Source: RYN-230 sp036497945 (GTDB lineage Bacteria > Actinomycetota > Actinomycetes > Streptosporangiales > Streptosporangiaceae). Taken from it: DNA of 64,000 nucleotides. Both the position numbers and the translations under genes were made by a program. The first letter of the stretch is position 1. Each line of letters starts with the position of its first letter. The stretch is from contig DASXIN010000141.1 in NCBI GenBank assembly GCA_036497945.1, positions 21,321 through 85,320 of the forward strand. The letters are read 5' to 3'. Below are positions 46,067 through 54,018 of this stretch, piece by piece. The notes beneath the pieces are model-generated. The model ran no database searches and was not told the DNA's origin. It saw only the letters and a program-made list of their open reading frames with translations.

Positions 46067-46978
46067 GTGCGTGTTGTCGGGTGCGGACTCGGCGCTGTCG
46101 CTGTGCTGACGCTGGTCGGCTGCGCCACTGGGGCGCCCTCGGCCGGACGCAGCACGGCCGCCCCCACCAGCGGCACGCGGCCATCCAGCACACAGCCATC
46201 CAGCACACAGCCCTCCAGCACCCGGGCGACCAAGCCACGGCCGCCCCGACCGCGGGTGCGCGTGTCGTTCTTCCGGGCCGCGGACGGGACCCTGATAACC
46301 CTGGCCCGGTTCACCGGCCCGGTCCGCTACCGGCTGCACTGCGGCAGCGCGGACCCCGGCCCGGCGGCCCTGGCCGTGGTGCACGCTGGGCCGGCCATCG
46401 GCCATGCCGAGTACCGCCGCCTGGTCGCCGCGTTCAACGGCGGCTTCCTGCTGGCCGCGGGCGCGGGCGGCTATGAGCAGGAAGGGCACGTGATCCGTCC
46501 GCTCAAGCCCGGGCTGGCCAGCCTGGTCATCGACCGCTCGGGGACAGCCCGGATCGGGGTGTGGGGCGCCGGCTTGCCGCAGCCGCACGAGCCGGTGTAC
46601 AGCGTCCGGCAGAACCTGCCGCCACTGGTCAGCCACGGCCAGCCCAGCCCGGCCGCCGGGAACTGGAGGCTATGGGGCGCCACCCTGGGTGGCGGCGAGT
46701 ACGTGGCGCGCAGCGCGCTGGGTGAGAACGCGGCCGGGCAGCTCATCTACGCGGGCAGCATGTCCGCGGCCCCGGCCGACCTGGCCACTGCCCTGGTGCA
46801 CGCGGGCGCGCGCACCGCCATGGAGCTCGACATCAACCCGGAATGGGTGCAGCTGGACATCATGGCGCAGCGGCACCGGCAACTGCGGGCCGGGATCCCT
46901 GGCCAGGTCCGGCCGCCCGGGCAGTACCGGGCCGGCTGGACCCGCGACTTCATCACCGTGCTGAACTCTGGCTCTTAA
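46067..46978 (+). CDS. Phosphodiester-glycosidase-like (NAGPA/DUF2233) lipoprotein
   Basis: 303 residues from GTG 46067, which places a short signal peptide ending in the lipobox TLVGC at the N terminus. A Ser/Thr/Pro linker contains a translated 15-bp tandem repeat (46181-46225). The NAGPA fold follows, with AAFNGGFLLAAGAGGYEQEG, SLVIDRSGTARIGVWG and the C-terminal TAMELDINPEWVQLDI. Members hydrolyse GlcNAc-1-phosphodiesters or bind cell-wall glycans. It is probably anchored on the outer face of the membrane. Confidence 0.82.
   Translation: MRVVGCGLGAVAVLTLVGCATGAPSAGRSTAAPTSGTRPSSTQPSSTQPSSTRATKPRPPRPRVRVSFFRAADGTLITLARFTGPVRYRLHCGSADPGPAALAVVHAGPAIGHAEYRRLVAAFNGGFLLAAGAGGYEQEGHVIRPLKPGLASLVIDRSGTARIGVWGAGLPQPHEPVYSVRQNLPPLVSHGQPSPAAGNWRLWGATLGGGEYVARSALGENAAGQLIYAGSMSAAPADLATALVHAGARTAMELDINPEWVQLDIMAQRHRQLRAGIPGQVRPPGQYRAGWTRDFITVLNSGS
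46181..46220 (+). repeat. 15-bp tandem repeat in the lipoprotein linker
   Basis: CCATCCAGCACACAG occurs twice exactly and a third time in part, encoding a Ser-Thr-Gln-Pro-Ser spacer. Slippage could vary linker length. Confidence 0.6.
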
Positions 46979-46993
46979 CGCCTCCGGGGGGCG
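46979..46993 (+). terminator. GC hairpin after the glycosidase-like gene
   Basis: CGCCTC / GGGGCG-type stem with one G-T pair, directly after the TAA stop. No T-run. Confidence 0.35.
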
Positions 46994-47020
46994 CTTAACC
47001 CGCGCCACTTCGACGCGGTG

Positions 47021-47080
47021 TCAGGAGCTGGCCACTGAGGCCAGCAGGCCGGCCCGGGCCTGGTGCACCGCGGCTGGCCA
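47021..47080 (-). pseudogene. Relic of a ROK-family gene 3' end
   Basis: On the minus strand it reads AVHQARAGLLASVASS then stop, almost identical to the end of the intact ROK gene at 51149 (AVEQARAGLLASVASS, stop). The DNA match covers about 52 bases with few mismatches, then ends abruptly. No frame continues upstream, so this is a fragment left by a duplication or deletion. Confidence 0.7.
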
Positions 47081-47108
47081 CGGGGCAGGGCTCGTCACCC
47101 ACCCGACG

Positions 47109-48389
47109 CTACCCGGCGGCCAGCTGGGATCCGGTCAGCGCGCGGCGCAGGCAGCACGCGGCCAGCACGGTGGCGGTCCCGGCCGCGGCCATCGCGGCGG
47201 CTGGACCGGCCGCCGCGGCCAGCGCCCCAGCCAGCGGCGGGGTCACTCCCTGCCCGCCCATCAGCCCGGTGGAGAGCAGGCCGAAACCCTGGCCGCGCAG
47301 GCCCTCCGGCAGGCTGTCCAGGAACGCCTGCTGGATCCCGAGCTGGTAGCCGAACCCGAACCCGCAGCCAACCAAGACCGCGGCCACGACCAGCCAGGGC
47401 GGGTGCAGAATCAGCGTCAGCAGGGGCGCCCCGGTCATCAGGGCCAGCGGGAAGACCAGCCGCCGCCGCATGGCCGGACGGCAGAACCGGCCGATGACTA
47501 CGTCACCGGCGAGCATGCCGGCCGGCACCGCGGCGAGCAGCGGGCTGGCCGCAGCGGCCGGATGCCCCAGCGATTCGGTGTACGGCACGATGAGCGACTC
47601 CGCACCGGCCGCGAACATGGCTGGCAGCCACTGGGCCAGCAGCAACATCCGCACCCGGCGGTTGGCCAGCAGTTCGGCGTTGCCGGCCAGGGTGGCGCGC
47701 ACGGCGCCCCGGCTGGCTGGCCGGGCCGGGCCGGATGACCGGCCGGACGATGGACCGGCGGGCGCGGCATCGGCTGGCAACCCGGCCGCGGCCGGCCGCA
47801 GGCCGAGCCGGACGAACGCGGACAGCACCAGGGCGCACCCGGCCGACAGCAACAGCCAGCGCGCGGGCAGCACGGCGAGGATGGCCCCGCCCAGGCCGAG
47901 CCCGAGGATCTGCGTGCCCGCGCCGGTCACGCTGAGCAGCGACCGGCCGAGGACATACCGGTCGCCGTCCAGCACGTCGGGCAGCATCCGGGACACGGCC
48001 GCGCTGAACACCGGCGCGACGATGGCGGCCAGCGCCACCAGCACCAGCATCGCGGCCACCGGCATACCGGGCGCCAGCCCGATCAGCAGGCCGGGCACGG
48101 CGCGGAGCAGCATGCCGCCGGTGATGACGACCCGCGGCGGCAGCCGGTCGGCCAGCGAGGTGAACAGCGCGCCGCCGATGGCCTGCGGCCCGAACCCCAT
48201 GCCGAACGCGAGCGCCGCCAGGAACGCCGACCGGGTCTGCGCGTACACCAGGACCGACAGGCCGAGGATCTCGAACTCGAAGCCGAGGACGTACAGGAAC
48301 ATGCTCGCGCACAGCACCCGGAACTGCCCGACGGCGAACACCGACCGGTACGTGGTGCGCGGGGCGGGGGCGGCTGCCGTGGTGGTCAT
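47109..48389 (-). CDS. MFS transporter
   Basis: 426 residues from ATG 48389, with about 12 hydrophobic segments and the MFS loop pattern FTSLADRLPPRVVITGG between TM2 and TM3. The central loop (about residues 195-225) is Pro/Ser/Gly-rich. It resembles enterobactin- or drug-exporter-like MFS proteins of actinobacteria. It is divergent from an ArsR-type regulator with a perfect palindrome between them, so expression is probably derepressed by a ligand. The substrate is unknown. Confidence 0.9.
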   Translation of the reverse strand: MTTTAAAPAPRTTYRSVFAVGQFRVLCASMFLYVLGFEFEILGLSVLVYAQTRSAFLAALAFGMGFGPQAIGGALFTSLADRLPPRVVITGGMLLRAVPGLLIGLAPGMPVAAMLVLVALAAIVAPVFSAAVSRMLPDVLDGDRYVLGRSLLSVTGAGTQILGLGLGGAILAVLPARWLLLSAGCALVLSAFVRLGLRPAAAGLPADAAPAGPSSGRSSGPARPASRGAVRATLAGNAELLANRRVRMLLLAQWLPAMFAAGAESLIVPYTESLGHPAAAASPLLAAVPAGMLAGDVVIGRFCRPAMRRRLVFPLALMTGAPLLTLILHPPWLVVAAVLVGCGFGFGYQLGIQQAFLDSLPEGLRGQGFGLLSTGLMGGQGVTPPLAGALAAAAGPAAAMAAAGTATVLAACCLRRALTGSQLAAG

Positions 48390-48427
48390 GCCGCCATCGT
48401 CGGCAGCACGGGCGGCCGGCAGTAATG

Positions 48428-48445
48428 TTTCGTCCCAGGACGAAA
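48428..48445. promoter_or_regulatory. Perfect 18-bp operator between MFS and ArsR genes
   Basis: TTTCGTCC-CA-GGACGAAA, 8-bp perfect arms, central in the 96-base divergent spacer. This is the expected binding site of the adjacent ArsR-type regulator, controlling both genes. Confidence 0.7.
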
Positions 48446-48485
48446 GGTGCGGCCGGCCGGGCCGCCACCAGGAAGGGACGCGGTC

Positions 48486-49502
48486 ATGACGCTGCGCATC
48501 GAGGTGGCCCACGAGGACGTGGTGACCAGCCGCTTCGCCATCTCGCCGTTGTGGGAGCTGGCGCAGGCGCTGCGCTCGCTGGCCCGCCCGCCGTCGCGGG
48601 ACGCGGCCGCGCTGCGGCCCTGGCTGGTCCGCGTCCGGGACCGGTACCACCGGCTGGCCCGCGACGTGGACCTGGCCGTGCTGCACGCGCTGCAGGCGCC
48701 GGACTGGGGCGCCGACTTCCTCTCCCCGGTGCCGGCCAACCTGTCCACCACGATCGACGACCTGCTCGCCCAGGTCCGGGAGACGCCCATCGACGAGGTA
48801 CGGCATGAGGTCGCGGAAGCGCTGCGCCGGCAGCCGGACATCGCGCCCCGGGTGCGCGCCATCCTGACCGGCGACCAGGCCGCGGCCTACTGCGCGGACA
48901 TCCTGGCCGCCGCCTGGCAGGCGCTGCTGGAAGCCGAGTGGCCCACGCTGCGGGCCATCCTGGAACGCGACGTGATCCACCGCGCCGGGCAGCTCACCTC
49001 GACCGGCTGGGCCGCCGCGCTGGCCGGGCTGCACCCGCAGCTGGCCTGGCAGCACGGGCGGATCGAGCTCACCCACTGGCGCGGCGATGAAGACGCCACC
49101 CTGGCCGGGCGGGGGCTGCTGTTCGTGCCGTCGGTATTCGTCTGGCCCGGGCTCGCGCTGAGCCTGGAACCGCCGTGGCCGCCGGCCCTGATCTACCCGG
49201 CGCGCGGGGTCGCCGCGCTATGGGAAACGGCCCCGCGGGAGCCAGCCCCGCCGGACGCAGACGGCGGCGCGCTCGGGCCGCTGCTCGGCACCTCACGCGC
49301 CGCCGTCCTGCGCGTCCTGGACGAGCCGGCCAGCACCACCCAGCTGGCCGCCATCCTGGGCCAGTCCCTCGGCGGCCTGGGCGACCACCTCGCCGTGCTG
49401 CGCCGGGCCGGCCTGCTGACCCGGGCGCGATCCGGCCGCTCCGTGCTCTACTGGCGGACAGCCGTGGGTGACGCCCTGGTCGCGGCGTCCGGCCCGGACT
49501 AG
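48486..49502 (+). CDS. ArsR-type winged-helix regulator with DUF5937-like N-terminal domain
   Basis: 338 residues from ATG 48486, with GGAAGGGA upstream. A long N-terminal all-helical domain (VTSRFAISPLWELAQALR) precedes a C-terminal winged helix: GTSRAAVLRVLDEPASTTQL, LGDHLAVLRRAGLLTRARSG and RSVLYWRT. This layout is common in actinobacteria next to MFS exporters. No metal-binding cysteine pair is present, so it probably senses an organic ligand. It is divergent from the MFS gene. Confidence 0.88.
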   Translation: MTLRIEVAHEDVVTSRFAISPLWELAQALRSLARPPSRDAAALRPWLVRVRDRYHRLARDVDLAVLHALQAPDWGADFLSPVPANLSTTIDDLLAQVRETPIDEVRHEVAEALRRQPDIAPRVRAILTGDQAAAYCADILAAAWQALLEAEWPTLRAILERDVIHRAGQLTSTGWAAALAGLHPQLAWQHGRIELTHWRGDEDATLAGRGLLFVPSVFVWPGLALSLEPPWPPALIYPARGVAALWETAPREPAPPDADGGALGPLLGTSRAAVLRVLDEPASTTQLAAILGQSLGGLGDHLAVLRRAGLLTRARSGRSVLYWRTAVGDALVAASGPD

Positions 49503-49524
49503 CCGGCCACGCAGCCGCCGTCCA

Positions 49525-49551
49525 GGCAACCCCGGGCCCGGCTCGTTCGTC
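49525..49551 (+). promoter_or_regulatory. ECF-type promoter candidate before the sigma factor
   Basis: CAACC at 49527-49531 and CGTC at 49548-49551, separated by 16 bases, match the -35/-10 pattern of ECF sigma factors. This suggests autoregulation. It lies 28 bases before the start. Confidence 0.45.
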
Positions 49552-49579
49552 ATGAGCGGGCGACAGAGGAGGCGGTGCG

Positions 49580-50122
49580 ATGGCCGGCACGCCGACCGGA
49601 CCCGACCTGGAGCGGCTGCTCGCCGAACGGGGCACCCAGCTGATGCGGGTGGCCATCGCGCTGGCCGGCGGCCGCGAGGCCGGTGAGGACCTGCTGCAGG
49701 CCGCGCTGGAGCGGGTGCTCAGGAAGCCGCGCCAGGTGGACCGGGACACCGAGGGCTACCTGCGCCAGGTGCTGTACAACCTGGCCGCGGACGGCTGGCG
49801 GCGTCGCGGCCGGTGGCGGCAGCGGCTGCCGCTGCTGCGCGCCCAGGCGACGACCCAAGCCACCGCCCAGGCCGGCGACGGCGCGGAAGTGGTCGACCTG
49901 CGCGACGCGCTGGTCCGGCTGCTGCGCCAGCTGCCGCCGCGGCAGCGCGCGGTGATCGTGCTGCGGTACTGGGAGCAGCGCACCGAGGCGGAGACCGCCG
50001 TGCTGCTCGGCTGCTCGGAAGGCACGGTCAAGTCGGCCGCGTCACGGGGGCTGCGGCAGCTGCGCGAACTGGCCGGAGCCCGCGCCGACCTCGGCTTCGA
50101 GCTGGCGGAGGGAACGTCATGA
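49580..50122 (+). CDS. SigE-family (ECF-type) RNA polymerase sigma factor
   Basis: 180 residues from ATG 49580, with GAGGAGG upstream. Region 2 includes LMRVAIALAGGREAGEDLLQ and ALERVLRKPRQVDRDTEGYL. Region 4 has LPPRQRAVIVLRYWEQRTE and GCSEGTVKSAASRGLRQLRE. It directs RNA polymerase to a special promoter class. The stop overlaps the next gene (ATGA), a membrane protein that is the likely partner. Confidence 0.93.
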   Translation: MAGTPTGPDLERLLAERGTQLMRVAIALAGGREAGEDLLQAALERVLRKPRQVDRDTEGYLRQVLYNLAADGWRRRGRWRQRLPLLRAQATTQATAQAGDGAEVVDLRDALVRLLRQLPPRQRAVIVLRYWEQRTEAETAVLLGCSEGTVKSAASRGLRQLRELAGARADLGFELAEGTS

Positions 50123-51141
50123 GCACTGATCTGCAGGATCTGCTGCGAGAAGGCCTGGACCGGCTGACGGCCGGCGCGAACGCGCCGGACGGGCTGGTCG
50201 GCCGGGCCCAGCAGCGCAACCGGCAGCGCCGGATCAAGATCCGGGCGGCCATCGCGGCGGGCACCGCGGTGGCCGCCGCGGCCATCGCCGTCACCGTCGG
50301 CCTGGCCGTCACCGGCAACCAGCCGGGCCACGGCCCGGTACGCACCCAGACCATCGCCGATGTAGTCACCCGGACCGAGCAGGCGCTGGCCGCCGCAGTC
50401 GACCAGGGCAACGCCATTCAGGTAATCCGGGAGAGCGGCCCCGGCGTGACGTTCCGGCTCTCCCCGCTCGGCATGGGGGGCACGCTCGAGCACCCACCGC
50501 CCACCCCGGTGCTGCCCGGCGTGCTCCGCAACGTGACCGCCCAGTCCATGACGTCCTGGACCTATCGCGGACTGTATCTGCAAGAGGGGTTCTCCGCCGC
50601 GGGCGAGCTGGTCTTCGTCAACGCCACCGGCCCCATCACGCTGCGCTCGGGGAAGCAGGTGCTGGGGAACTACGGGGCGGCGTACCCGGTGCGGGTCCGC
50701 TGGCGCACCGTCGTCCAAGGGACCTCGGGCATCGGCCCGCCAACGCCGCTGAGCTGCCAGGATGTCGCCCCGTCCGGGTACCCCAGCTGGCGTGTCACCA
50801 TCTTCAAGTCGCTGTCCTGCGGGCTGTACTACCTCAGCGGGCGGCAGCAGGTGGACGGCGTGGATGCTATGACGCTCGTGTCCAGGCCACGGTTTGGCGG
50901 CAGCCTGTTCCGGTCCACGATCTGGGTCGATCCGGCGACGTACCTGCCGGTGCGGACGAGCTTGATCACGCTGTCCGGCCCGGCCCGGGGGCAGCGGCTG
51001 ACGCTTGACTTCCGCTTCCTGCCGCCGACCAAGGCGAACCTGGCCGTGCTGCACGCGGCCATCCGGCGCGCCGCGCTCCCGGCCACGTTTCGTCCGCTGC
51101 GCCCCAACGTCGCGCTGCTGGCCGGGGCGACCGGGATGTGA
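50119..51141 (+). CDS. Membrane-anchored protein coupled to the sigma factor, probable regulator
   Basis: 340 residues overlapping the sigma gene by four bases, with GGAGGGA before ATG 50119. A cytoplasmic N terminus (DLQDLLREGLDRLTAG...) resembles the sigma-proximal part of partner proteins. One membrane helix follows (AAIAAGTAVAAAAIAVTVGL), then a roughly 270-residue outer domain with paired Cys (LSCQDVAP, SLSCGLYYLS). No zinc anti-sigma motif (HxxxCxxC) is seen, so it would be an unusual anti-sigma factor or a target protein. It is convergent with the ROK gene. Confidence 0.78.
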   Translation: MSTDLQDLLREGLDRLTAGANAPDGLVGRAQQRNRQRRIKIRAAIAAGTAVAAAAIAVTVGLAVTGNQPGHGPVRTQTIADVVTRTEQALAAAVDQGNAIQVIRESGPGVTFRLSPLGMGGTLEHPPPTPVLPGVLRNVTAQSMTSWTYRGLYLQEGFSAAGELVFVNATGPITLRSGKQVLGNYGAAYPVRVRWRTVVQGTSGIGPPTPLSCQDVAPSGYPSWRVTIFKSLSCGLYYLSGRQQVDGVDAMTLVSRPRFGGSLFRSTIWVDPATYLPVRTSLITLSGPARGQRLTLDFRFLPPTKANLAVLHAAIRRAALPATFRPLRPNVALLAGATGM

Positions 51142-51148
51142 GGATAGC

Positions 51149-52333
51149 TCAGGAACTGGCCACCGAGGCGAGCAGGCCGGCCCGGGCCTGCTCGACCGCG
51201 GCCAGGATGGCGCCGCGCAGCACCGGGCGGCCGGTCACCCCGGTCGGCACGACGGTGGGCCGGGCCGGGCAGATCCGGCCCACCTCGGCCGCGACCCGGC
51301 TGGCCAGCGCGGTCCCGCCGGCCAGCCCGACCTCGCCGCCCAGCACGACCAGGCCGGGGTCGAGCACCACACAGACCGCGGCCGCGCCGGTGGCCACCCG
51401 CCCGGCCAGCTCGACCAGCAGCGCGCTGCCCCGCTCGTCACCCTTCTCGGCCGCGGCCACCGCCGCCTGCACCGCGGCCGCCGCGGTGGGCGCGGCGAAA
51501 CCGTACTCCGCGGCCAGCGGGCGCAGCGCCTGCCCGCCGACCAGGGACTGGAACGCGCCGGTGGCCGGGTGCCCGATGTCCTGCGGTAGCGGCACCCCGG
51601 GCACCGGCAGGTAGCCGATCTCACCGGCCGCGCCGGCCACCCCGCGGTGCACCCGGCCGCCGATGATGGTGGCCAGGCCCAGGCCCACCCCGATCCACAT
51701 CAGCACGAAGTCATCGGCGCCCTGGGCCACGCCGACCGCGCGCTCGGCCATCGCGGCCAGGTTGACGTCGTTCTCCATCGTCACCGGCTTCCCCAGGTCG
51801 GTGCGCAGCGCGTCGAGCACCCCCTCGTGCCAGGCGGGCAGGTTCACCGCCAGCCACGGATCGCCGGTGCGCGGGTCGAGCACCCCGGGGGTGCCGATGA
51901 CCAGCGCACTGAGCTGGGAGATGGCCACCCCAGCCGAGCTGCACGCGGTGGCCACCGCGCCGCGGACCAGCTCGACCGGGTTGCTCGTCCCGTTCGGGTC
52001 CACGCTGACCTGGGTGACCACCTGGCCGGTGATGTCGGCCACCCCGGCGCTGACCTCGTCCTGTTCGACGTGCAGTCCGGCTACATAGCCGCTGGACGGC
52101 ACGACCGCGTACAGCGCCGCGTTCGGCCCGCGGCCGCCGGCCTGCTCGCCGACCGTGGCCACCAGGCCACGTTCTTCCAGCCGGGCCAGCAGCTGCGACG
52201 CGGTCACCTTGGACAGCCCGGTCCGCTCGCCGATCTGAGCCCGCGTCATCGGGCCGCTGGCCAGCAGCAGGTCGAGCGCGGCGCGGTCGTTCAGCTCGCG
52301 CAGCAGCCGCGGCGTCCCGGGCCGTTGTTCCAT
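51149..52333 (-). CDS. ROK-family transcriptional regulator
   Basis: 394 residues from ATG 52333, with GAGGAGAGG upstream. The N-terminal winged helix has MTRAQIGERTGLSKVTASQL. The ROK domain has the DxG-like GLHVEQDEVSAGVADITG, GTPGVLDPRTG and GVAGAAGEIGYLPVPG. The zinc-binding CxCGxxGC motif is not present, which suggests a regulator without kinase activity. It is divergent from an ABC sugar importer and probably represses it until its sugar ligand appears. Confidence 0.92.
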   Translation of the reverse strand: MEQRPGTPRLLRELNDRAALDLLLASGPMTRAQIGERTGLSKVTASQLLARLEERGLVATVGEQAGGRGPNAALYAVVPSSGYVAGLHVEQDEVSAGVADITGQVVTQVSVDPNGTSNPVELVRGAVATACSSAGVAISQLSALVIGTPGVLDPRTGDPWLAVNLPAWHEGVLDALRTDLGKPVTMENDVNLAAMAERAVGVAQGADDFVLMWIGVGLGLATIIGGRVHRGVAGAAGEIGYLPVPGVPLPQDIGHPATGAFQSLVGGQALRPLAAEYGFAAPTAAAAVQAAVAAAEKGDERGSALLVELAGRVATGAAAVCVVLDPGLVVLGGEVGLAGGTALASRVAAEVGRICPARPTVVPTGVTGRPVLRGAILAAVEQARAGLLASVASS

Positions 52334-52436
52334 GCCTCTCCTCGCCTCCGTGACAGCTCCCCCCAGCACCGACCGGGGCCGAACAGGCACCTGGGCTGAA
52401 TTCTGTCTCAATCTGGCAACGGAGTCTATCTAATAG

Positions 52437-52456
52437 GAAACTTTACTGTTAGTTTC
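52437..52456. promoter_or_regulatory. ROK operator candidate
   Basis: GAAACT-N8-AGTTTC, a perfect 6-bp inverted repeat in the only AT-rich stretch of the 252-base divergent ROK/ABC spacer. Its position and composition match known NagC/Mlc-type operators. Confidence 0.5.
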
Positions 52457-52585
52457 GGCGCAGAGTTCCCTCGGGTCGTCCCCAGACAAGCGCCAGCCTA
52501 GACGGCGGACGGCGGCGGAGCGCCCGGGGACCTCCAGGTAGCTGCGAGAAGTGCGCATGGTCGAAGCCGGAAGGGAGATCCAGCA

Positions 52586-53935
52586 GTGAAATTGACCAGA
52601 TCGGCCGCCGCGTTCGGCGCGGCCGCCATACTCGCCGGGGCGGCAGCGGGCTGCGGCTCGGGGAGCAGCAGTTCGTCCGGTGGCTCGGCGGTACCCAGCA
52701 AGCTCGTCGTCTGGCGGATGGGCGCGTCGGTACCGTCCCAGGTCACCTGGATGAACGGGGTCGTCGCCCAGTTCCACAAGAAATTCCCGGCCTACAAGAA
52801 CACCAAGGTGACGGTGGACTGGATCCCGTGGACCAACCGGGTCACCGACTGGACCAACGCGCTGTCCAGTGGCAAGGGCGGGCCGGACATCACCGAGCTG
52901 GGCAACACGGACACCCCGGGCATCGCCGCCCAGGGCGCGCTGACTGACGTGACCCCCGACCTGCACGCGTGGTCCTACGGGTCCGGCATCATCTCTGGCA
53001 ACCTGGCCAACGACACGGTGAACGGGCAGACCTACGCGGTGCCCTGGTTCGGCGGCGTGCGCGGCATCTGGTACCGCAAGGATGAGTTCACCCAGGCCGG
53101 CATCAGCTCGCCCCCCACCACCTGGGCCCAGCTGGTCAGCGACGCCAAGCTGCTGCAGAAGAAGCTCCCGGGCACCTCCGGCCTGGGCGCGCCGAGCAAC
53201 TACACCAACGCGATCGTCAGCTTCATCTGGGGTGCGGGCGGCCAGGTGGCCACCGAGAGCGGCGGCAAGTGGACGGCCACGCTGACCAGCCCGCAGGCCG
53301 AGGCGGGCATCAAGTTCTACGCCGACCTGTACCTGAGCCAGCACGTCTCGCCGTCCAAGTACATCGGCCAGAGCGAGCTGGGCGCACCCGGGGCGACTTC
53401 GGGCGGCTCCAACGAGGACTTCGCGCTGGGCAAGCTGGACATGTACATCGACGGCCCGTGGGCGCAGTCCGAGCTGACCGCGGTGAGCAAGAAGTACGAG
53501 TCGGACTGGGCCGCCTTCCCCATCCCGAGCGAGAACGGGCCCAACCCGGCCCCGGCCTTCTCCGGCGGCTCGGACCTCGGGGTCTGGGTCAAGAGCAAGT
53601 ACCGGCAGGCTGACTGGGACCTGATCTCGGTGATGGACAGCCCGGTCAACTCGACCACGTTCGCCAACTCACAGGGCTTCTTCCCCGAGTTCACCGCGCA
53701 GCTCAAGGGCGGCGCCTACGCGGGCAACCCGGTGATGGCGGGCTTCGCCAAGGCGGCTGCCTACACCCAGATCGCCCCGCTCAACTCGAAGAACTGGGCC
53801 ACCGCGGACGCGACCGACGCCATCATCCCGACCATGATGAAGGCGCTGATGCAGGGCGCGAACCTCAGCACCACGGTGGCCAAGGCCAACACCGAACTGC
53901 AGAACGTGCTCAACACCGGCAACGAGAACGGCTGA
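52586..53935 (+). CDS. ABC sugar importer, extracellular solute-binding lipoprotein
   Basis: 449 residues from GTG 52586, with AAGGGAG upstream. The lipoprotein signal ends in the lipobox AAAGC (Cys23). The cluster 1 (MalE-like) fold has SKLVVWRMGASVPSQVTW, WFGGVRGIWYRKDEFTQAG and MYIDGPWAQSEL. It delivers an oligosaccharide to the permeases. A strong hairpin follows the gene, which usually raises binding-protein yield relative to the permeases. No ATPase gene is encoded here, so a shared MsiK-type ATPase is likely. Confidence 0.93.
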   Translation: MKLTRSAAAFGAAAILAGAAAGCGSGSSSSSGGSAVPSKLVVWRMGASVPSQVTWMNGVVAQFHKKFPAYKNTKVTVDWIPWTNRVTDWTNALSSGKGGPDITELGNTDTPGIAAQGALTDVTPDLHAWSYGSGIISGNLANDTVNGQTYAVPWFGGVRGIWYRKDEFTQAGISSPPTTWAQLVSDAKLLQKKLPGTSGLGAPSNYTNAIVSFIWGAGGQVATESGGKWTATLTSPQAEAGIKFYADLYLSQHVSPSKYIGQSELGAPGATSGGSNEDFALGKLDMYIDGPWAQSELTAVSKKYESDWAAFPIPSENGPNPAPAFSGGSDLGVWVKSKYRQADWDLISVMDSPVNSTTFANSQGFFPEFTAQLKGGAYAGNPVMAGFAKAAAYTQIAPLNSKNWATADATDAIIPTMMKALMQGANLSTTVAKANTELQNVLNTGNENG

Positions 53936-53949
53936 GCACCCCCCACGGC

Positions 53950-53989
53950 CCCGGCCGGCCGGCACTTCCCTCGGTGCCGGCCGGCCGGG
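53950..53989 (+). terminator. 16-bp perfect stem-loop between binding protein and permease genes
   Basis: Arms at 53950-53965 and 53974-53989 pair perfectly (CGGCCGGCCGGCAC and its complement), with an 8-base loop. It is an attenuator or mRNA-stabilising structure, as seen between malE and malF in other operons. Confidence 0.6.
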
Positions 53990-54018
53990 CCATCCAGCCG
54001 AGGAGAGGGCCGCGAACC

